Shown here piece after piece: positions 17,507 to 26,562 of a stretch of 50,246 nt of DNA. The stretch comes from Nostoc foliaceum FACHB-393 (GTDB lineage: Bacteria > Cyanobacteriota > Cyanobacteriia > Cyanobacteriales > Nostocaceae): NCBI RefSeq assembly GCF_014698505.1, contig NZ_JACJTD010000048.1:1-50246 (forward strand). The letters run 5' to 3'. The position numbers and the translations under genes were made by a program. Below the pieces are notes generated by a model. That model was not told the origin of the DNA, made no database searches, and was given only the letters and a program-made list of their open reading frames with translations. Position 1 is the first letter of the stretch. Each line of letters begins with the position of its first letter.

Positions 17507-17722
17507 CTAATCATACGAAAAAAGTTGAACATTGTTACAATCTCTACATTTACGCGCCCGTAGCTTTTCGCCTTCCCCCCACCCTGCCCCATCAGCACGG
17601 AAATACACCCACTGACTTACTGATTCTCCAACGGTACGACCCTAAACAAAATTTTGTGAGCCACAGATAGGACATGGCGTTTCTTGTGGGCTAAGGTTTT
17701 TGTGATTCGGTTGGTTGTTCAT
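17507..17722 (-). pseudogene. Small zinc-ribbon protein interrupted by an amber codon
   Basis: Not visible as one reading frame. The minus strand encodes MNNQPNHKNLSPQETPCPIC then GSQNFV, an in-frame TAG (17,642-17,644), and the frame continues GRTVGESVSQWVYFRADG to KLRARKCRDCNNVQLFSYD and a stop. The paired CPIC and CRDC motifs form a plausible four-cysteine zinc ribbon of ~71 residues. Composition stays protein-like on both sides of the TAG, so this is either a single recent nonsense mutation, a sequencing error or, less likely, read-through. No protein family could be named. Confidence 0.6.
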
Positions 17723-17831
17723 CAGCTTCTCCCGATAAATTCTGAGTGCAATCTTCAGTAGCTATTGGGCCAGAGTGAAATCGCAATCGCTTGAGATTGA
17801 ATTACCGATTTTCCCCAACTGACTGATAATT

Positions 17832-17958
17832 TTATTTGCCAGCAATCATCACCGTAAAAAACTTTCTGTTGTCCGTTGGGTCAAAATATCGCGCACTATC
17901 CGTTTCTAACACACCATCCGTCAACAGCAAATACAAAACAGACAGACCATTAGAGTTC
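17832..17958 (-). pseudogene. Unidentified gene remnant (C-terminal end)
   Basis: The minus strand reads NSNGLSVLYLLLTDGVLETD then SARYFDPTDNRKFFTVMIAGK and a stop, with no start codon. It is clearly protein-like and lies just upstream of the zinc-ribbon remnant on the same strand. I do not recognise the family. Confidence 0.4.
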
Positions 17959-17999
17959 TAGAAAATATTTGAAGCAGTTAGCCTAGAAAAATAGGTAAT

Positions 18000-18557
18000 T
18001 TAACCAAGATAAGGATATTGTGGCGGTTTGATTTTCAATAATTCTGTCCAGTATTTTATAGCATTATCTTTGGTGGTTTCTGTGTCACGCGATTTATGAA
18101 CTTTGCATATCTCCATTATAAAATATGTAAGTTTAAGAGCAGTAAGTAAGTTCATCAACCCTACCGCTTGAAAATGTTGTAAAAATAAGTGAATAATAGT
18201 TTGTAATTTTTGTTGATGACGAAAATACATCCACCATTTCATTTGATGTATGGCAATGCTGTTTTGATAAACTAATGTAGTTTCTACTTGGGTTAATTTA
18301 TCTTTAACTTGATGATAAAACTGTATTTCTTTGTCAAATTCACCTGCTATTTGGGCTAAAACAGCATCATCAGATAGTTGATAAGCCTGACTAATTAAAT
18401 TACCAGCCGTTTCGGACTGCTGTTGAGTATAACCAAGTTTCATATATATAGTAGCTGCTGCTGATGCCAATTCTGCAAACTCCTCAGCATCATGTAACCA
18501 ATAAATTTGCGCTTGTAATTCCCCCAGTGTGGCAGCTAAAGTCTGATTCATATTCAA
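18000..18557 (-). CDS. Hypothetical helical protein
   Basis: 185 residues, almost entirely predicted helix, without signal peptide or obvious membrane segment. It is rich in Gln, Leu and aromatic residues (LHDAEEFAELASAAATIYMK; FHQVKDKLTQVETTL-like region near the middle). I recognise no catalytic motif. It lies 136 bp downstream of the DUF6671-like gene on the same strand, separated by a dispersed repeat. Probably a real gene, given its length and even codon use; function unknown. Confidence 0.55.
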   Translation of the reverse strand: MNMNQTLAATLGELQAQIYWLHDAEEFAELASAAATIYMKLGYTQQQSETAGNLISQAYQLSDDAVLAQIAGEFDKEIQFYHQVKDKLTQVETTLVYQNSIAIHQMKWWMYFRHQQKLQTIIHLFLQHFQAVGLMNLLTALKLTYFIMEICKVHKSRDTETTKDNAIKYWTELLKIKPPQYPYLG

Positions 18558-18602
18558 TCCAACTTTTCCTGATTGACCATAGCACTATTTTAGGTGTTAA
18601 GC

Positions 18603-18631
18603 GATGGATGCCTACAGCGGCAAGCTACGCA
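18603..18631 (+). repeat. Copy of the GATGCCTAC...AGCTACGC dispersed repeat
   Basis: Contains GATGCCTACAGCGGCAAGC followed by TACGC, closely related to the 21-bp insert in the IS630 transposase. Situated between two genes, where it does no visible harm. Confidence 0.55.
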
Positions 18632-18693
18632 TCCCCAGTAATCCTAATTCTAACCAATCCCCCAAATCCAAATCCTCTCCGTGTAGAGATACC

Positions 18694-19527
18694 CTACGGA
18701 TTACAGTACATACATTGGGCTGGATTCGCAAATTCCACACTATTAGGAAATAGTTTCTCTTGATTAAAACCACATTTTTTGCATTGATAAGTTGTGGCCA
18801 GTGGTAAGGTGGTTGGGATCTGACAAAATTCACAAGGTAATCCCTGAATTATTTCAGTTATTTCAAAACCAGGGGTATTACATCTTGGGCAAAAACTGTT
18901 AATTTTATTGAGTAAATTATGGGTAGCTTTTGCAATGTTTTTCATCCGAGTGGGATTATACATTGCCCGCATATCTGTCTCAATATTTACCTGGCTATTT
19001 GGTGAATTATGCAATGCAAAATCAATTGATGTTATCAAATCTATTTCTTTTGTAATACCTTTAGTTATCTCATTACATCTATTCTCTAAGTTTTCAAACC
19101 AGACAACTAATCCATGTTCCGGAAAACCAACTTTCTTAGCAAAAATATATGCTTCATCTAAATTTGTTATAATTTGATGATTAAAGTTAGTATCTGTAGA
19201 AATTTCCTCACCAATAATTTCTAGATTATTGATTTTATCTAAAAAAACAACTATTTCTTTATTACAGGAAATGTAAGGAACTAATGGATGGGGTGTAAAA
19301 CTACCTTCGCTAGCGATCGCTAAATTTTCTTGTGTTAATTCTAAAGCTTTCTCTGCTTTTAATTTAGCTGCGGTAATTTGTGTTCCGGGACGTTCTACTT
19401 CTCTAGTAAATGTGCCAAAAATATCAGTATTAAAATCCTGTGGTACTATAATTTTGATGCCTAACTCTTGTTCTAATAGTGGAGCAATTACCTTTTCTTT
19501 TTGGTGCATTGTCGCCAACACAGCCAA
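18694..19527 (-). CDS. DUF6671-like protein with C-terminal zinc ribbons
   Basis: 277 residues. The N-terminus AVLATMHQKEKVIAPLLEQE, with GIKIIVPQDFNTDIFGTFTR, and the central VVFLDKINN/GLVVWFENL region fit the DUF6671 family as I recall it. The C-terminus has multiple CxxC pairs (CPRC, CEFC, CKKC, CMYC), i.e. two zinc ribbons. The start is uncertain: the frame is open upstream through LFNDRL with no ATG, and the annotated start is a TTG, so a few N-terminal residues may be missing or another start used. Biochemical role unknown; Zn ribbons suggest nucleic-acid or protein binding. Confidence 0.72.
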   Translation of the reverse strand: MAVLATMHQKEKVIAPLLEQELGIKIIVPQDFNTDIFGTFTREVERPGTQITAAKLKAEKALELTQENLAIASEGSFTPHPLVPYISCNKEIVVFLDKINNLEIIGEEISTDTNFNHQIITNLDEAYIFAKKVGFPEHGLVVWFENLENRCNEITKGITKEIDLITSIDFALHNSPNSQVNIETDMRAMYNPTRMKNIAKATHNLLNKINSFCPRCNTPGFEITEIIQGLPCEFCQIPTTLPLATTYQCKKCGFNQEKLFPNSVEFANPAQCMYCNP

Positions 19528-19845
19528 ACGATCATTAAATAATTGCTGGTCATTGATTCTGCGCTAATCCCTATTAGTTAAGTTTGTAGCTTTCTGTAAT
19601 CCTAAAACGGCTGATTCTTCTGATTTTATCACCGCAAACCAGCTTGAGCTTCTTGAGTGCAAGCGTACTCGCACCGATACCTGCGGTTCAAATAGCCTAC
19701 GCAATTTGAAGCTCAAGTTCATCGAACCCAAAGCCCCCTAATTAGGGCTTGCCGAATGAAAGTGTAATCTAGTCATGATAAGGGTTTCAAACCTTTTTCC
19801 CAAAAAAGTGCCATTTATCCCTCTGCTTTATCTGTAGTAGCTGAA
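19528..19845. other. Intergenic region with inverted repeats
   Basis: No gene seen. A perfect 10-bp inverted repeat, CTTGAGCTTC (19,643) and GAAGCTCAAG (19,708), encloses ~55 bases. The palindrome CCCTAATTAGGG lies near 19,736-19,747. No T-run follows, so a terminator is not claimed. Confidence 0.4.
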
Positions 19846-20598
19846 CTATTCAACATCCTGCCAACCTTCTAAAGTTGCCAAAAGTATATTGACAAGAGGA
19901 TGATCTACTAATTCTTTTAATGCCTCTGTCTCGCCAGCTTTCAGCCCTCCAAGTACCCGTGCTTTCAAAGTAGAATTACCATTGATTTGGTTGAGTGCTT
20001 CTGTGACTGCTATCTGTTTTTCTAGGGGAGTGCTAGTAGGATAACTCTGTCCCAATTGGTTGAGAAGATGCTGAATTTCTGCTGCGGCTTCTGCGAGATT
20101 CTGCTTTTGCTGTGGGTTGTAGTTAGTGATATTGCCGCCGATTTGTTGTGCGGGTACTGTGTCTGCGTTGACTAGACCACCTGCAAATTGAGCGCCTTTG
20201 AGGTCAAAGTTGGATTGTTTGTTAGGACTTTGTGACATAGTATTTCCCTGATTACTATAAGTTTGGGCGTAAAATTTAGGGTTTTGCAGTGCCGTAACCA
20301 CCATAGTCTCTAAACTAGGAATTCGGCTATCTTTCTCTAAAATTAGTGCTTGTAAATCCTATTTTGCTAATGCTTTGAGTTGATTATAAATTTCAAAATA
20401 TTCCGCACTTAGTTCCGACTTGTCAGCTTCAACAGCAGTTTTAGCACGAATTAGAAACTTGTTTTGGCCGCGTACTTTCATGCCCACGATTCGCAAATCT
20501 GTTTCTGGGTGATTCTCAGTTAACTGCTTAAACGAGATTGCAATTGCTTTTGGGTCAACACCTTGGTTATGGTAAAGGTCGAGTGTAAAGTCGAGCTT
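19846..20598 (-). pseudogene. Third pentapeptide-protein copy: C-terminal module only, with nonsense codon
   Basis: The minus strand matches the second half of the 667-residue pentapeptide protein: LDLYHNQGVDPKAIAISFKQ, RIVGMKVRGQNKFL, then LKALAK, an in-frame TAG (20,359-20,361), DLQALILEKDSRI and onward through FDLKGAQFAGGLVNADTV to the EGWQDVE end. The pentapeptide-repeat and membrane parts are absent; homology stops abruptly near 20,598. The last ~150 codons after the TAG are open and start at an ATG, so a short tail protein could in principle be made. It shows that this module has been copied at least three times in this replicon. Confidence 0.75.
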
Positions 20599-20652
20599 AG
20601 GAACAATCTAAATTTTACTCAGTCGTCGATACCAAAACTGAGAATCTAAACT

Positions 20653-21144
20653 ATGCTTAATTTCTCTAAAGTTATTGCTTTGGCTTTAAGCAGCTTAAGT
20701 TTTTACGGTATAGGTGTATCAACGTTATCAAAATCTGCGCTTGCTGGAGAACCAATTATCGATAGAAACTGTCGCCGTCATGAGAGAACACAAGAAGTAT
20801 TTCAGCAAATACCACCACAGAATCAAGCTAGAATATTGATGACATCTTCCTTTCAAGTTAATAATCAAAAATACGCTCTACAATTGCTAAAATTTCCCAA
20901 CTCTACAGGTGTTTTATGTCTTTGGAAACCTAATGCTCGGCTACCACAGAGGTTAAAAGACGTGTCAATTATTCAAGACAAGGTAATTGAGAGATTGGAG
21001 AAAGACCCTTCTCAACCAGCAAATTATATAATTACAGTCAAAGGCGAGAAAATGGAAGATATCTTAAAAACTGCTTATCGATTAAACCTAACTAATCCCA
21101 ATCAACCAAAGGTGACACCGTTAATCAGAGTTTACAAAAATTAG
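20653..21144 (+). CDS. Hypothetical exported protein
   Basis: 163 residues with an N-terminal signal peptide (KVIALALSSLSFYGIGVSTL, cleavage probably after SALAGE). The mature part is small and mixed alpha/beta, with two cysteines (NCRRHE and GVLCLW) that could form a disulphide. No family recognised. Starts 54 bp after the end of the pentapeptide pseudogene homology, on the opposite strand. Likely periplasmic or secreted. Confidence 0.65.
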   Translation: MLNFSKVIALALSSLSFYGIGVSTLSKSALAGEPIIDRNCRRHERTQEVFQQIPPQNQARILMTSSFQVNNQKYALQLLKFPNSTGVLCLWKPNARLPQRLKDVSIIQDKVIERLEKDPSQPANYIITVKGEKMEDILKTAYRLNLTNPNQPKVTPLIRVYKN

Positions 21145-21194
21145 ACGGAGATTTTTGTCTACAGATGTTTATCTACTTTAAGTCATGCTTTGGT

Positions 21195-21998
21195 TTAAGG
21201 CAGGTTCAAGCGTTTACGCGCACCAAAGCGAAACAGCTTATCAGGTAGTATCGCTCTCAAGCGAGGCAACCATTGTGCCTCATTGCCAACACGGTAGCGT
21301 AATCGTGGTGAGGAGCTTGAAGCAATACGAGCGATTGCTTTTGCAACCTTGTCAGGATTGTCACCTTGTGCAATTGCGCCCTGGACAGATGAGAAAATTA
21401 CATCACGTATAGCGTCATAATCACTATGAGTTACAGTAGGCTGTAACATGGCTTGGTTAAAATTGGTCTTAAAGTAGCCAGGCTCAACTAAAGATACTTT
21501 AATATTGAATGGGTCTAGTTCCACACTTAATGCTTCGCTATAACCTTCAAGTGCAAACTTACTTGCAGAGTAAAAACCTTGACCAGGTGCGCCGATCAGC
21601 CCTGCTACTGAACTCATATTGATAATATGCCCGCTACGTTGCTGTCTCATAAAGGGCAAGACAGCATTAGTAACACGTACAACACCCCAAAAGTTCGTCT
21701 CAAAAATCTCCTTAGCTTGTTCTAAAGAAGTTTCCTCAATCATGCTGGCATGAATTTGTCCAGCATTATTCACAAGTATATCTATGCAGTTAGTCCGCGC
21801 AAGCAACCCACTGATACACGATTCTATTGAAGAATCAGACGTAACATCCAGCCTCAACATTTCTACGCCCTGTAAGGCTGGATGTTCTTTGCGACTCGTA
21901 CCAAAAACACAGTAGCCTACAGCAACCAGTTGTTGAGCAATTAACTGCCCAAACCCAGATGATGCACCTGTAACTAGAACAACTTTTTGATTAGTCAT
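21195..21998 (-). CDS. Short-chain dehydrogenase/reductase (SDR family)
   Basis: 267 residues with a classical SDR layout: nucleotide-binding TGASSGFG at ~11-18, NNAG, MSSVAG with the catalytic Ser, and YSASK with the catalytic Tyr and Lys. FGTSRKEHP after the second strand has an Arg often linked to NADP(H) use. Such enzymes interconvert alcohols and ketones; the substrate cannot be told. Lies 6 bp after the preceding 128-residue gene in the same direction, so the two are probably one operon. Confidence 0.88.
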   Translation of the reverse strand: MTNQKVVLVTGASSGFGQLIAQQLVAVGYCVFGTSRKEHPALQGVEMLRLDVTSDSSIESCISGLLARTNCIDILVNNAGQIHASMIEETSLEQAKEIFETNFWGVVRVTNAVLPFMRQQRSGHIINMSSVAGLIGAPGQGFYSASKFALEGYSEALSVELDPFNIKVSLVEPGYFKTNFNQAMLQPTVTHSDYDAIRDVIFSSVQGAIAQGDNPDKVAKAIARIASSSSPRLRYRVGNEAQWLPRLRAILPDKLFRFGARKRLNLP

Positions 21999-22004
21999 CA
22001 GTTT

Positions 22005-22391
22005 TTAGCTATCTGCTTTATGTTCATAATAGTTGGAGATATGTTCATATACCTCTTCTGGAAACTGTAAGTCCTTGTAAACGTTACAAGCATCTGGATC
22101 ATCAGGATTCGGACAGATGGGAAATTCCTGTTGGGACTGCCATTGAAGAATACGCTCCCGTCGAGGCGGGTTATAATCTTTACCTTGTACCTGTAGATAC
22201 AAGGAACGTGCCTCTTGTTCACTGAAGTTTTTATCTTTCTGAAGATAGTCAATTAACTCAGACTCACTCAGAAAATGACGTGCCACCATTGCAAACACTA
22301 ACCTACCGTAATGACCAATATCTTTGCCAGCATCAAGGGATTCAAGCAGATGCGCCATCATATCGTTTTTTTGCAATTCTTGAATTGCCAT
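22005..22391 (-). CDS. Conserved hypothetical protein upstream of SDR
   Basis: 128 residues, acidic, soluble, no signal peptide. Segments such as DMMAHLLESLDAGKDIGHYG, FLSESELIDYLQKD and CPNPDDPDACNVYKDLQFPE suggest a small all-helical protein. I recall similar cyanobacterial hypotheticals but no function. The near-overlap with the SDR gene implies a shared transcript and perhaps a shared task. Confidence 0.65.
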   Translation of the reverse strand: MAIQELQKNDMMAHLLESLDAGKDIGHYGRLVFAMVARHFLSESELIDYLQKDKNFSEQEARSLYLQVQGKDYNPPRRERILQWQSQQEFPICPNPDDPDACNVYKDLQFPEEVYEHISNYYEHKADS

Positions 22392-22706
22392 ATATATTTA
22401 GCTCCTTGATTTTGAATATTTGGTCAGGTTCATTTTCATGCCTCTAAATAGTACCTATGTACTGTATAGATGTCCTATCTCTTGTGGCTGAATATGAAGA
22501 TGTATTTACCTAACCGAAAGTGTGACAGTTACAGCAGTTAGATATTTCTGGGAGCAAAATGATAATTATCTATCGCGCCAAATCGACACAGTAGTAGCCG
22601 TGCATTGTTAATTTTCGTATGTTGTTAGAAATTATTTTTTTTCCCCTTTATGAATAAGAGGTAATAATGCTAGATTTCGATTACTTGCAATGTTTCAGGG
22701 TGATTT
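22392..22706. other. Divergent intergenic region, probably including a captured HU-gene leader
   Basis: No gene seen. The bases before the next start (AGGGTGATTTATGAACAAAG at the junction) look like the leader of a Nostoc HU gene, whose first codons begin the next gene. If so, the promoter there may also be derived from the HU gene. This is inference. Confidence 0.4.
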
Positions 22707-23594
22707 ATGAACAAAGGCGAACTAGTGGATGCTGTAGCAGCAAAGACCAACATCACAAAAAAGCAAACCGATAAAATTCAATGGTCTTTAACACAGCGAG
22801 ATGTTAATTTGATTGAATTACTGATACCTATATGGTCATGGTTTTACCGTTACTATTTTCAAGTAAAAACTGATGGATGGCATCACATCCCAGCAGAAGG
22901 AAAAGTGCTACTTGTCGGTTCTCATAATGGTGGAATGGCTTCGCCAGATTTAGTAATGATGATGTATGATTGGTTTTCTAGATTTGGAACTCAGCGTTTG
23001 GTTTATGGTTTATTGCATCCTTATGCTTGGAAAGTCAGTCCACAAATAGCCGAACTAGCTCAAAAAATAGGAGCGATTATCGCGCATCCAAAAATGGCTA
23101 TAGCTGCTTTTGATATGGGTGCTAGCGTACTTGTATATCCTGGAGGGCAATATGATATGTTTCGGACTCACAGCCAACGCTATAAAATTAATTTTGCTGA
23201 TAATAAGGGATTTATCAAGCTAGCTTTAAAACAAGAAGTTCCAATTGTTCCTTTGATATCAGTAGGCGCTCATGATACCTTGATTGTCTTATGTGATTGC
23301 TACGATTTCGTCAAGCAATTGAATCAATGGGGATTGCCGTGGTTATATCAAATAGACCCAGGAGTATTTCCAATTTATTTAGGTTTACCTTGGGGGTTAT
23401 CTATTGGGCCTCTACCAAATATTCCTCTACCTATACAAATTCATACTCGTGTTTGTCATCCAATTACTTTTGAACGATATGGCTTTGATGCGTCTAGGGA
23501 TCGTGACTATGTTAATGCTTGTTATGAATTAGTTCATAATCAAATGCAAGAAGAGTTAAATCAATTGGTTATAGATACTCAAAAATCTCCATAA
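22707..23594 (+). CDS. Chimera: HU N-terminus joined to PlsC/DAGAT-type acyltransferase
   Basis: 295 residues. Residues 1-23, MNKGELVDAVAAKTNITKKQ then TDK, match the start of cyanobacterial HU DNA-binding protein (MNKGELVDAVAEKASVTKKQ in Anabaena HU, from memory). From IQWSLTQRDVNLIE onward it is a lysophospholipid acyltransferase-like protein. LVGSHNGGMASPD carries the His...Asp catalytic pair in the spacing of this subfamily, VLVYPGGQYDMFR the phosphate-binding region, and PIVPLISVGAHDTL a conserved strand. The rest of HU is absent. The acyltransferase part is near full length and unbroken, so the protein may be active, using the HU start region. It likely acts at the membrane on glycerolipids. 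The 23-residue lead is lysine-rich but too short to bind DNA as HU does. Confidence 0.82.
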   Translation: MNKGELVDAVAAKTNITKKQTDKIQWSLTQRDVNLIELLIPIWSWFYRYYFQVKTDGWHHIPAEGKVLLVGSHNGGMASPDLVMMMYDWFSRFGTQRLVYGLLHPYAWKVSPQIAELAQKIGAIIAHPKMAIAAFDMGASVLVYPGGQYDMFRTHSQRYKINFADNKGFIKLALKQEVPIVPLISVGAHDTLIVLCDCYDFVKQLNQWGLPWLYQIDPGVFPIYLGLPWGLSIGPLPNIPLPIQIHTRVCHPITFERYGFDASRDRDYVNACYELVHNQMQEELNQLVIDTQKSP

Positions 23595-23780
23595 AATCAA
23601 AATACTTCAAAAAACTCGGAGAAAAATATTTAAGTAATTTGGGGAAATCTTATTTTTGGAAACTCCATAAAGCAACAAAGTGCGAGGACAGCAAGCAGAG
23701 GGCTGCGCCTATGCACTCCTACCTCAGTAATTTACTCAATAACAGAGATTATTTTTTAAATATTGCCTTACCGCCAAAAA

Positions 23781-24401
23781 TTACAATGCTTTCTTAGTTG
23801 CACATCCAAGGTATAGATGAGCCATCAAATCTGAAAAATTTTCAGGTGTGAACTGTTTTAGCTCTACATGGTCAAAATGCTGTTCTATCAATTTTTGAAT
23901 ATCTCGATTCAGGTGACATCCATCGGCTACGACTTTTTGAATTGGTGTGAGGCGATGCTGCCAAACCTGTACGCTAGGCTTATCACTCAACCCATGTTCC
24001 ACGAAAAAGAACCTACCACCCGGTTTTAGTACTCGATAAACCTCTTGGAGTGCTTGCTGTACATTTGCAATACTGCACAAAGTCCAAGTGCTGACCACAC
24101 TATCAAATGTATTGTCTGGCATTGGGAGATTTTCACTTGAGAGCAGGAGTTGTTCAACTATGATACCAGAGTCACTAATCCGCTTGTTTGCCAAAGCATT
24201 CATTCCAGGATTCACGTCAACTGTAGTGATTTTGTGAATAGTATAAGGATAGCAAGCCAAATTTAATCCAGTTCCAAAACCAATTTCCAGAACTTCTCCT
24301 GTTACATCAGCTAACAATTGCTGACGATATTTAGCTAAGTTTGGAAGTGACAAACTCCAGTCGAGAAGACGTGGAAAAATAACTCGCGAGTACAACCCCA
24401 T
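23781..24401 (-). CDS. Class I SAM-dependent methyltransferase
   Basis: The ATG giving MGLYSRVIFPRLLDWSLS is preferred because related proteins begin there; the frame is open 45 bases further upstream to another possible start. SAM-binding motif I is VLEIGFGTGLNL, followed by the acidic TVDVNPGM and motif IV VVSTWTLCSI, with RVLKPGGRFFFVEHG as the post-motif strand. The family (UbiE/METTL7-like) methylates small molecules; the acceptor is unknown. No tight operon with neighbours. Confidence 0.82.
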   Translation of the reverse strand: MGLYSRVIFPRLLDWSLSLPNLAKYRQQLLADVTGEVLEIGFGTGLNLACYPYTIHKITTVDVNPGMNALANKRISDSGIIVEQLLLSSENLPMPDNTFDSVVSTWTLCSIANVQQALQEVYRVLKPGGRFFFVEHGLSDKPSVQVWQHRLTPIQKVVADGCHLNRDIQKLIEQHFDHVELKQFTPENFSDLMAHLYLGCATKKAL

Positions 24402-24490
24402 AATTCTTAACCCTTGACAATTTAATTTTATGCTTAGTAGGGACATTGAGCGAGAAAATCTGTGGAACAGTGGATTATTGTTGCTATTGC

Positions 24491-25111
24491 TTAGTTATTT
24501 TTTATCTCTAAACTTTGCCACAGATACCAACAGGCAATAGAACGGTAGGGTTTCCACATTTGTCCTAAATCTTCTACAGTCTTTTTATTAGGAAGCTCTG
24601 CTAAACTATAAACTCTGCGAATCCCAGCACGAATACCCAAGTCATCAACAGGTAGAACATCAAGCCGATGTAAACGAAACATAAGCAGCATCTGCACCGT
24701 CCAACGCCCAACGCCTTTTATTGGTGTTAAGGCTTCGATAATTGATTCATCTTCCATTGCCTGCAATTGATCTAGCGTAGGTAATCCATCTAAAACTTTT
24801 TGGGCAAGGTCTTTCAAGTACAAAACTTTGGGACGTGAAATACCTGCTCCTCGCAAAACTTCATCTGGGGTATTGAGGATATCTAAAGCTGTAGGGAAAG
24901 GGCTATGAGGATAAAGTTGCAAAAATTTGCTATGAATGCTCCCAGCAGCCTTGCCGGAAATTTGCTGGTAAAGAATTGACCGAGATAGGGAAAAGAGCAA
25001 GTCTCCAGTTTGTTGTACTTGATAGAGTTTGCAATCTCCAATAATTTCTATTAGCCTTGCCAAGATAGGATCTGAATGCTTGAGAGTTGTAATCGCAATT
25101 GAATAATCCAT
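24491..25111 (-). CDS. alkA: DNA-3-methyladenine glycosylase II-like (HhH-GPD superfamily)
   Basis: 206 residues, the size of short AlkA-type base-excision glycosylases lacking the N-terminal beta domain. SRSILYQQISGKAAGSI is the conserved helix near the start, LTPIKGVGRWTVQMLLMF the helix-hairpin-helix, and VLPVDDLGIRAG holds the catalytic Asp. Removes alkylated purines from DNA. The iron-sulphur cysteines of the EndoIII/MutY branch are absent, as expected for AlkA. Stands 89 bp from the methyltransferase gene, same strand. Confidence 0.87.
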   Translation of the reverse strand: MDYSIAITTLKHSDPILARLIEIIGDCKLYQVQQTGDLLFSLSRSILYQQISGKAAGSIHSKFLQLYPHSPFPTALDILNTPDEVLRGAGISRPKVLYLKDLAQKVLDGLPTLDQLQAMEDESIIEALTPIKGVGRWTVQMLLMFRLHRLDVLPVDDLGIRAGIRRVYSLAELPNKKTVEDLGQMWKPYRSIACWYLWQSLEIKNN

Positions 25112-25463
25112 TAGTTTATTAGCTAAGACCTAAGCATTTGCCCTCTCATTGAATCATCCATTCACAAGGACATTAAAACAATTTGCAATTATGTGAAAGT
25201 AACGGGGATTTAGCTTAAGCATCAAAACGAGCTGCTTGATAGAAGCAGGGAAGTTAAACCCTCAAACTTTGTTAAAAAATGAAATGGTTAATGGTATTAT
25301 AGTACAAGCGAACTATTAAGAGCTTTGTGGTTATTTAGGGCAGTAATATTTATTAATAATTTGTAGTTAAAAAGTGAGGAATGTGCTTTGACGAATTCTA
25401 ATTCCCTACTTTTATGGTAAATGCTTTAACTCCAAAATAGAGCGCCTGGTTGTGGGATGATAT
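25112..25463. other. Divergent intergenic region
   Basis: About 350 AT-rich bases between the glycosylase gene and the HEAT-repeat gene. A small hairpin TGCTT-GATAG-AAGCA lies near 25,232. No gene seen. Confidence 0.35.
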
Positions 25464-26402
25464 ATGCCAAAATCACGAAAACTAGAAGAAACTTTATCTA
25501 CTCTTGCCCAAATTCGAGAGCATCCCACAAGTGAGGAAGGGATCATAATTTTACGCCAAGTTCTTAAGAGCAAATATTCTGTGGCTGTTGCCCAAGCAGC
25601 TAAGATAGTAGGCGAATCTACTATTACTGAGTTGGTTGGCGATCTTGTAGAAGCTTTTGCTCGAATGATGCTCAAACCCGCACAAGTAGACCAAAATTGT
25701 CTTGCCAAGAAAGAGATAGCACAAGCACTGTATCACTTAGAATACAGCGATGAAAACCTTTTTCTGCAAGGGATTCGACATATTCAGATGGAGCCAGTAT
25801 GGGGAGGAGTTGAAGATACTGGTGCCCATCTTCGGGGTATATGTGCTTTAGGTCTGGTGAGAATGAACTACTCAGACGTAATGAACGAATTAGCTGATCT
25901 ACTAGCTGACCCCAAGTCAGAAGCAAGAGTTGCTGCTGCAAAAGCGATCGCCTACACAGGAAATCCTCAAGGTGTACCTTTACTTCGTTTGAAAACCCGC
26001 ATAGGCGATCAAGCACCACAGGTGATTTCAGAGTGCTTCAGTGGTTTGTTACAACTGGCTCCGGCTGATTCACTTGCAATAGTTGCTGGTTTTCTTTTTG
26101 ATCCGAAGGAGCAAATCTGTGAGTTAGCAGCATTGACGTTGGGTGAATCACGATTAGAGGAAGCATTTGATCATCTCAGAAATTGCTGGCAGCAAACAAG
26201 AAACGTAGAACTTCGTCGCACATTGTTACTCGCAATAGGGATGTTGCGACAAGATAAAGCAATAGATTACCTGATTTCACTAGTGGCTCAAGGAAAAGAT
26301 ATTGATGCAAAAGATGCGATTGCAGCGTTGGCTATTTATCGAGAAGACCGTGAACTGTGGCAGCGAGTTGATCGAGCTAGTGAACAAAGAGCTAATCAAT
26401 AG
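25464..26402 (+). CDS. HEAT-repeat protein
   Basis: 312 residues of repeated helix pairs typical of PBS-lyase/HEAT repeats: LRGICALGLVRMNYSDVMNE, EARVAAAKAIAYTGNPQGVP, ICELAALTLGESRLEEAFDH and LRRTLLLAIGMLRQDKAIDY. No catalytic motif. In cyanobacteria such proteins often act as protein-binding scaffolds or phycobilin lyase relatives; no phycobiliprotein gene is nearby, so a scaffold role is more likely. Stands alone. Confidence 0.75.
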   Translation: MPKSRKLEETLSTLAQIREHPTSEEGIIILRQVLKSKYSVAVAQAAKIVGESTITELVGDLVEAFARMMLKPAQVDQNCLAKKEIAQALYHLEYSDENLFLQGIRHIQMEPVWGGVEDTGAHLRGICALGLVRMNYSDVMNELADLLADPKSEARVAAAKAIAYTGNPQGVPLLRLKTRIGDQAPQVISECFSGLLQLAPADSLAIVAGFLFDPKEQICELAALTLGESRLEEAFDHLRNCWQQTRNVELRRTLLLAIGMLRQDKAIDYLISLVAQGKDIDAKDAIAALAIYREDRELWQRVDRASEQRANQ

Positions 26403-26562
26403 GGAGTTCAAAAATGGTGTATTACTTTTGTTCACCCAAAACCATTAGGGAGAGTGTTGGTTGCTGTTGGGAGTTGTCGGGGGAAGTTCTACAAAGCTTT
26501 GAGCAATAGCACTTAGATTAGTCATCTTTTGCGAGCGCTGATATTACTTTAAAGGGAGGCAT

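Noticed and set aside
17464..17670. Plus-strand 68-codon frame
   Set aside because: It is antisense to the zinc-ribbon remnant, whose CxxC pairs and composition are far more convincing.
19736..19747. Rho-independent terminator at the CCCTAATTAGGG palindrome
   Set aside because: No T-rich tract follows on either strand at the right distance.
25412..26019. Minus-strand frames across the HEAT-repeat gene
   Set aside because: Antisense shadows; the plus-strand frame has clear HEAT repeats.
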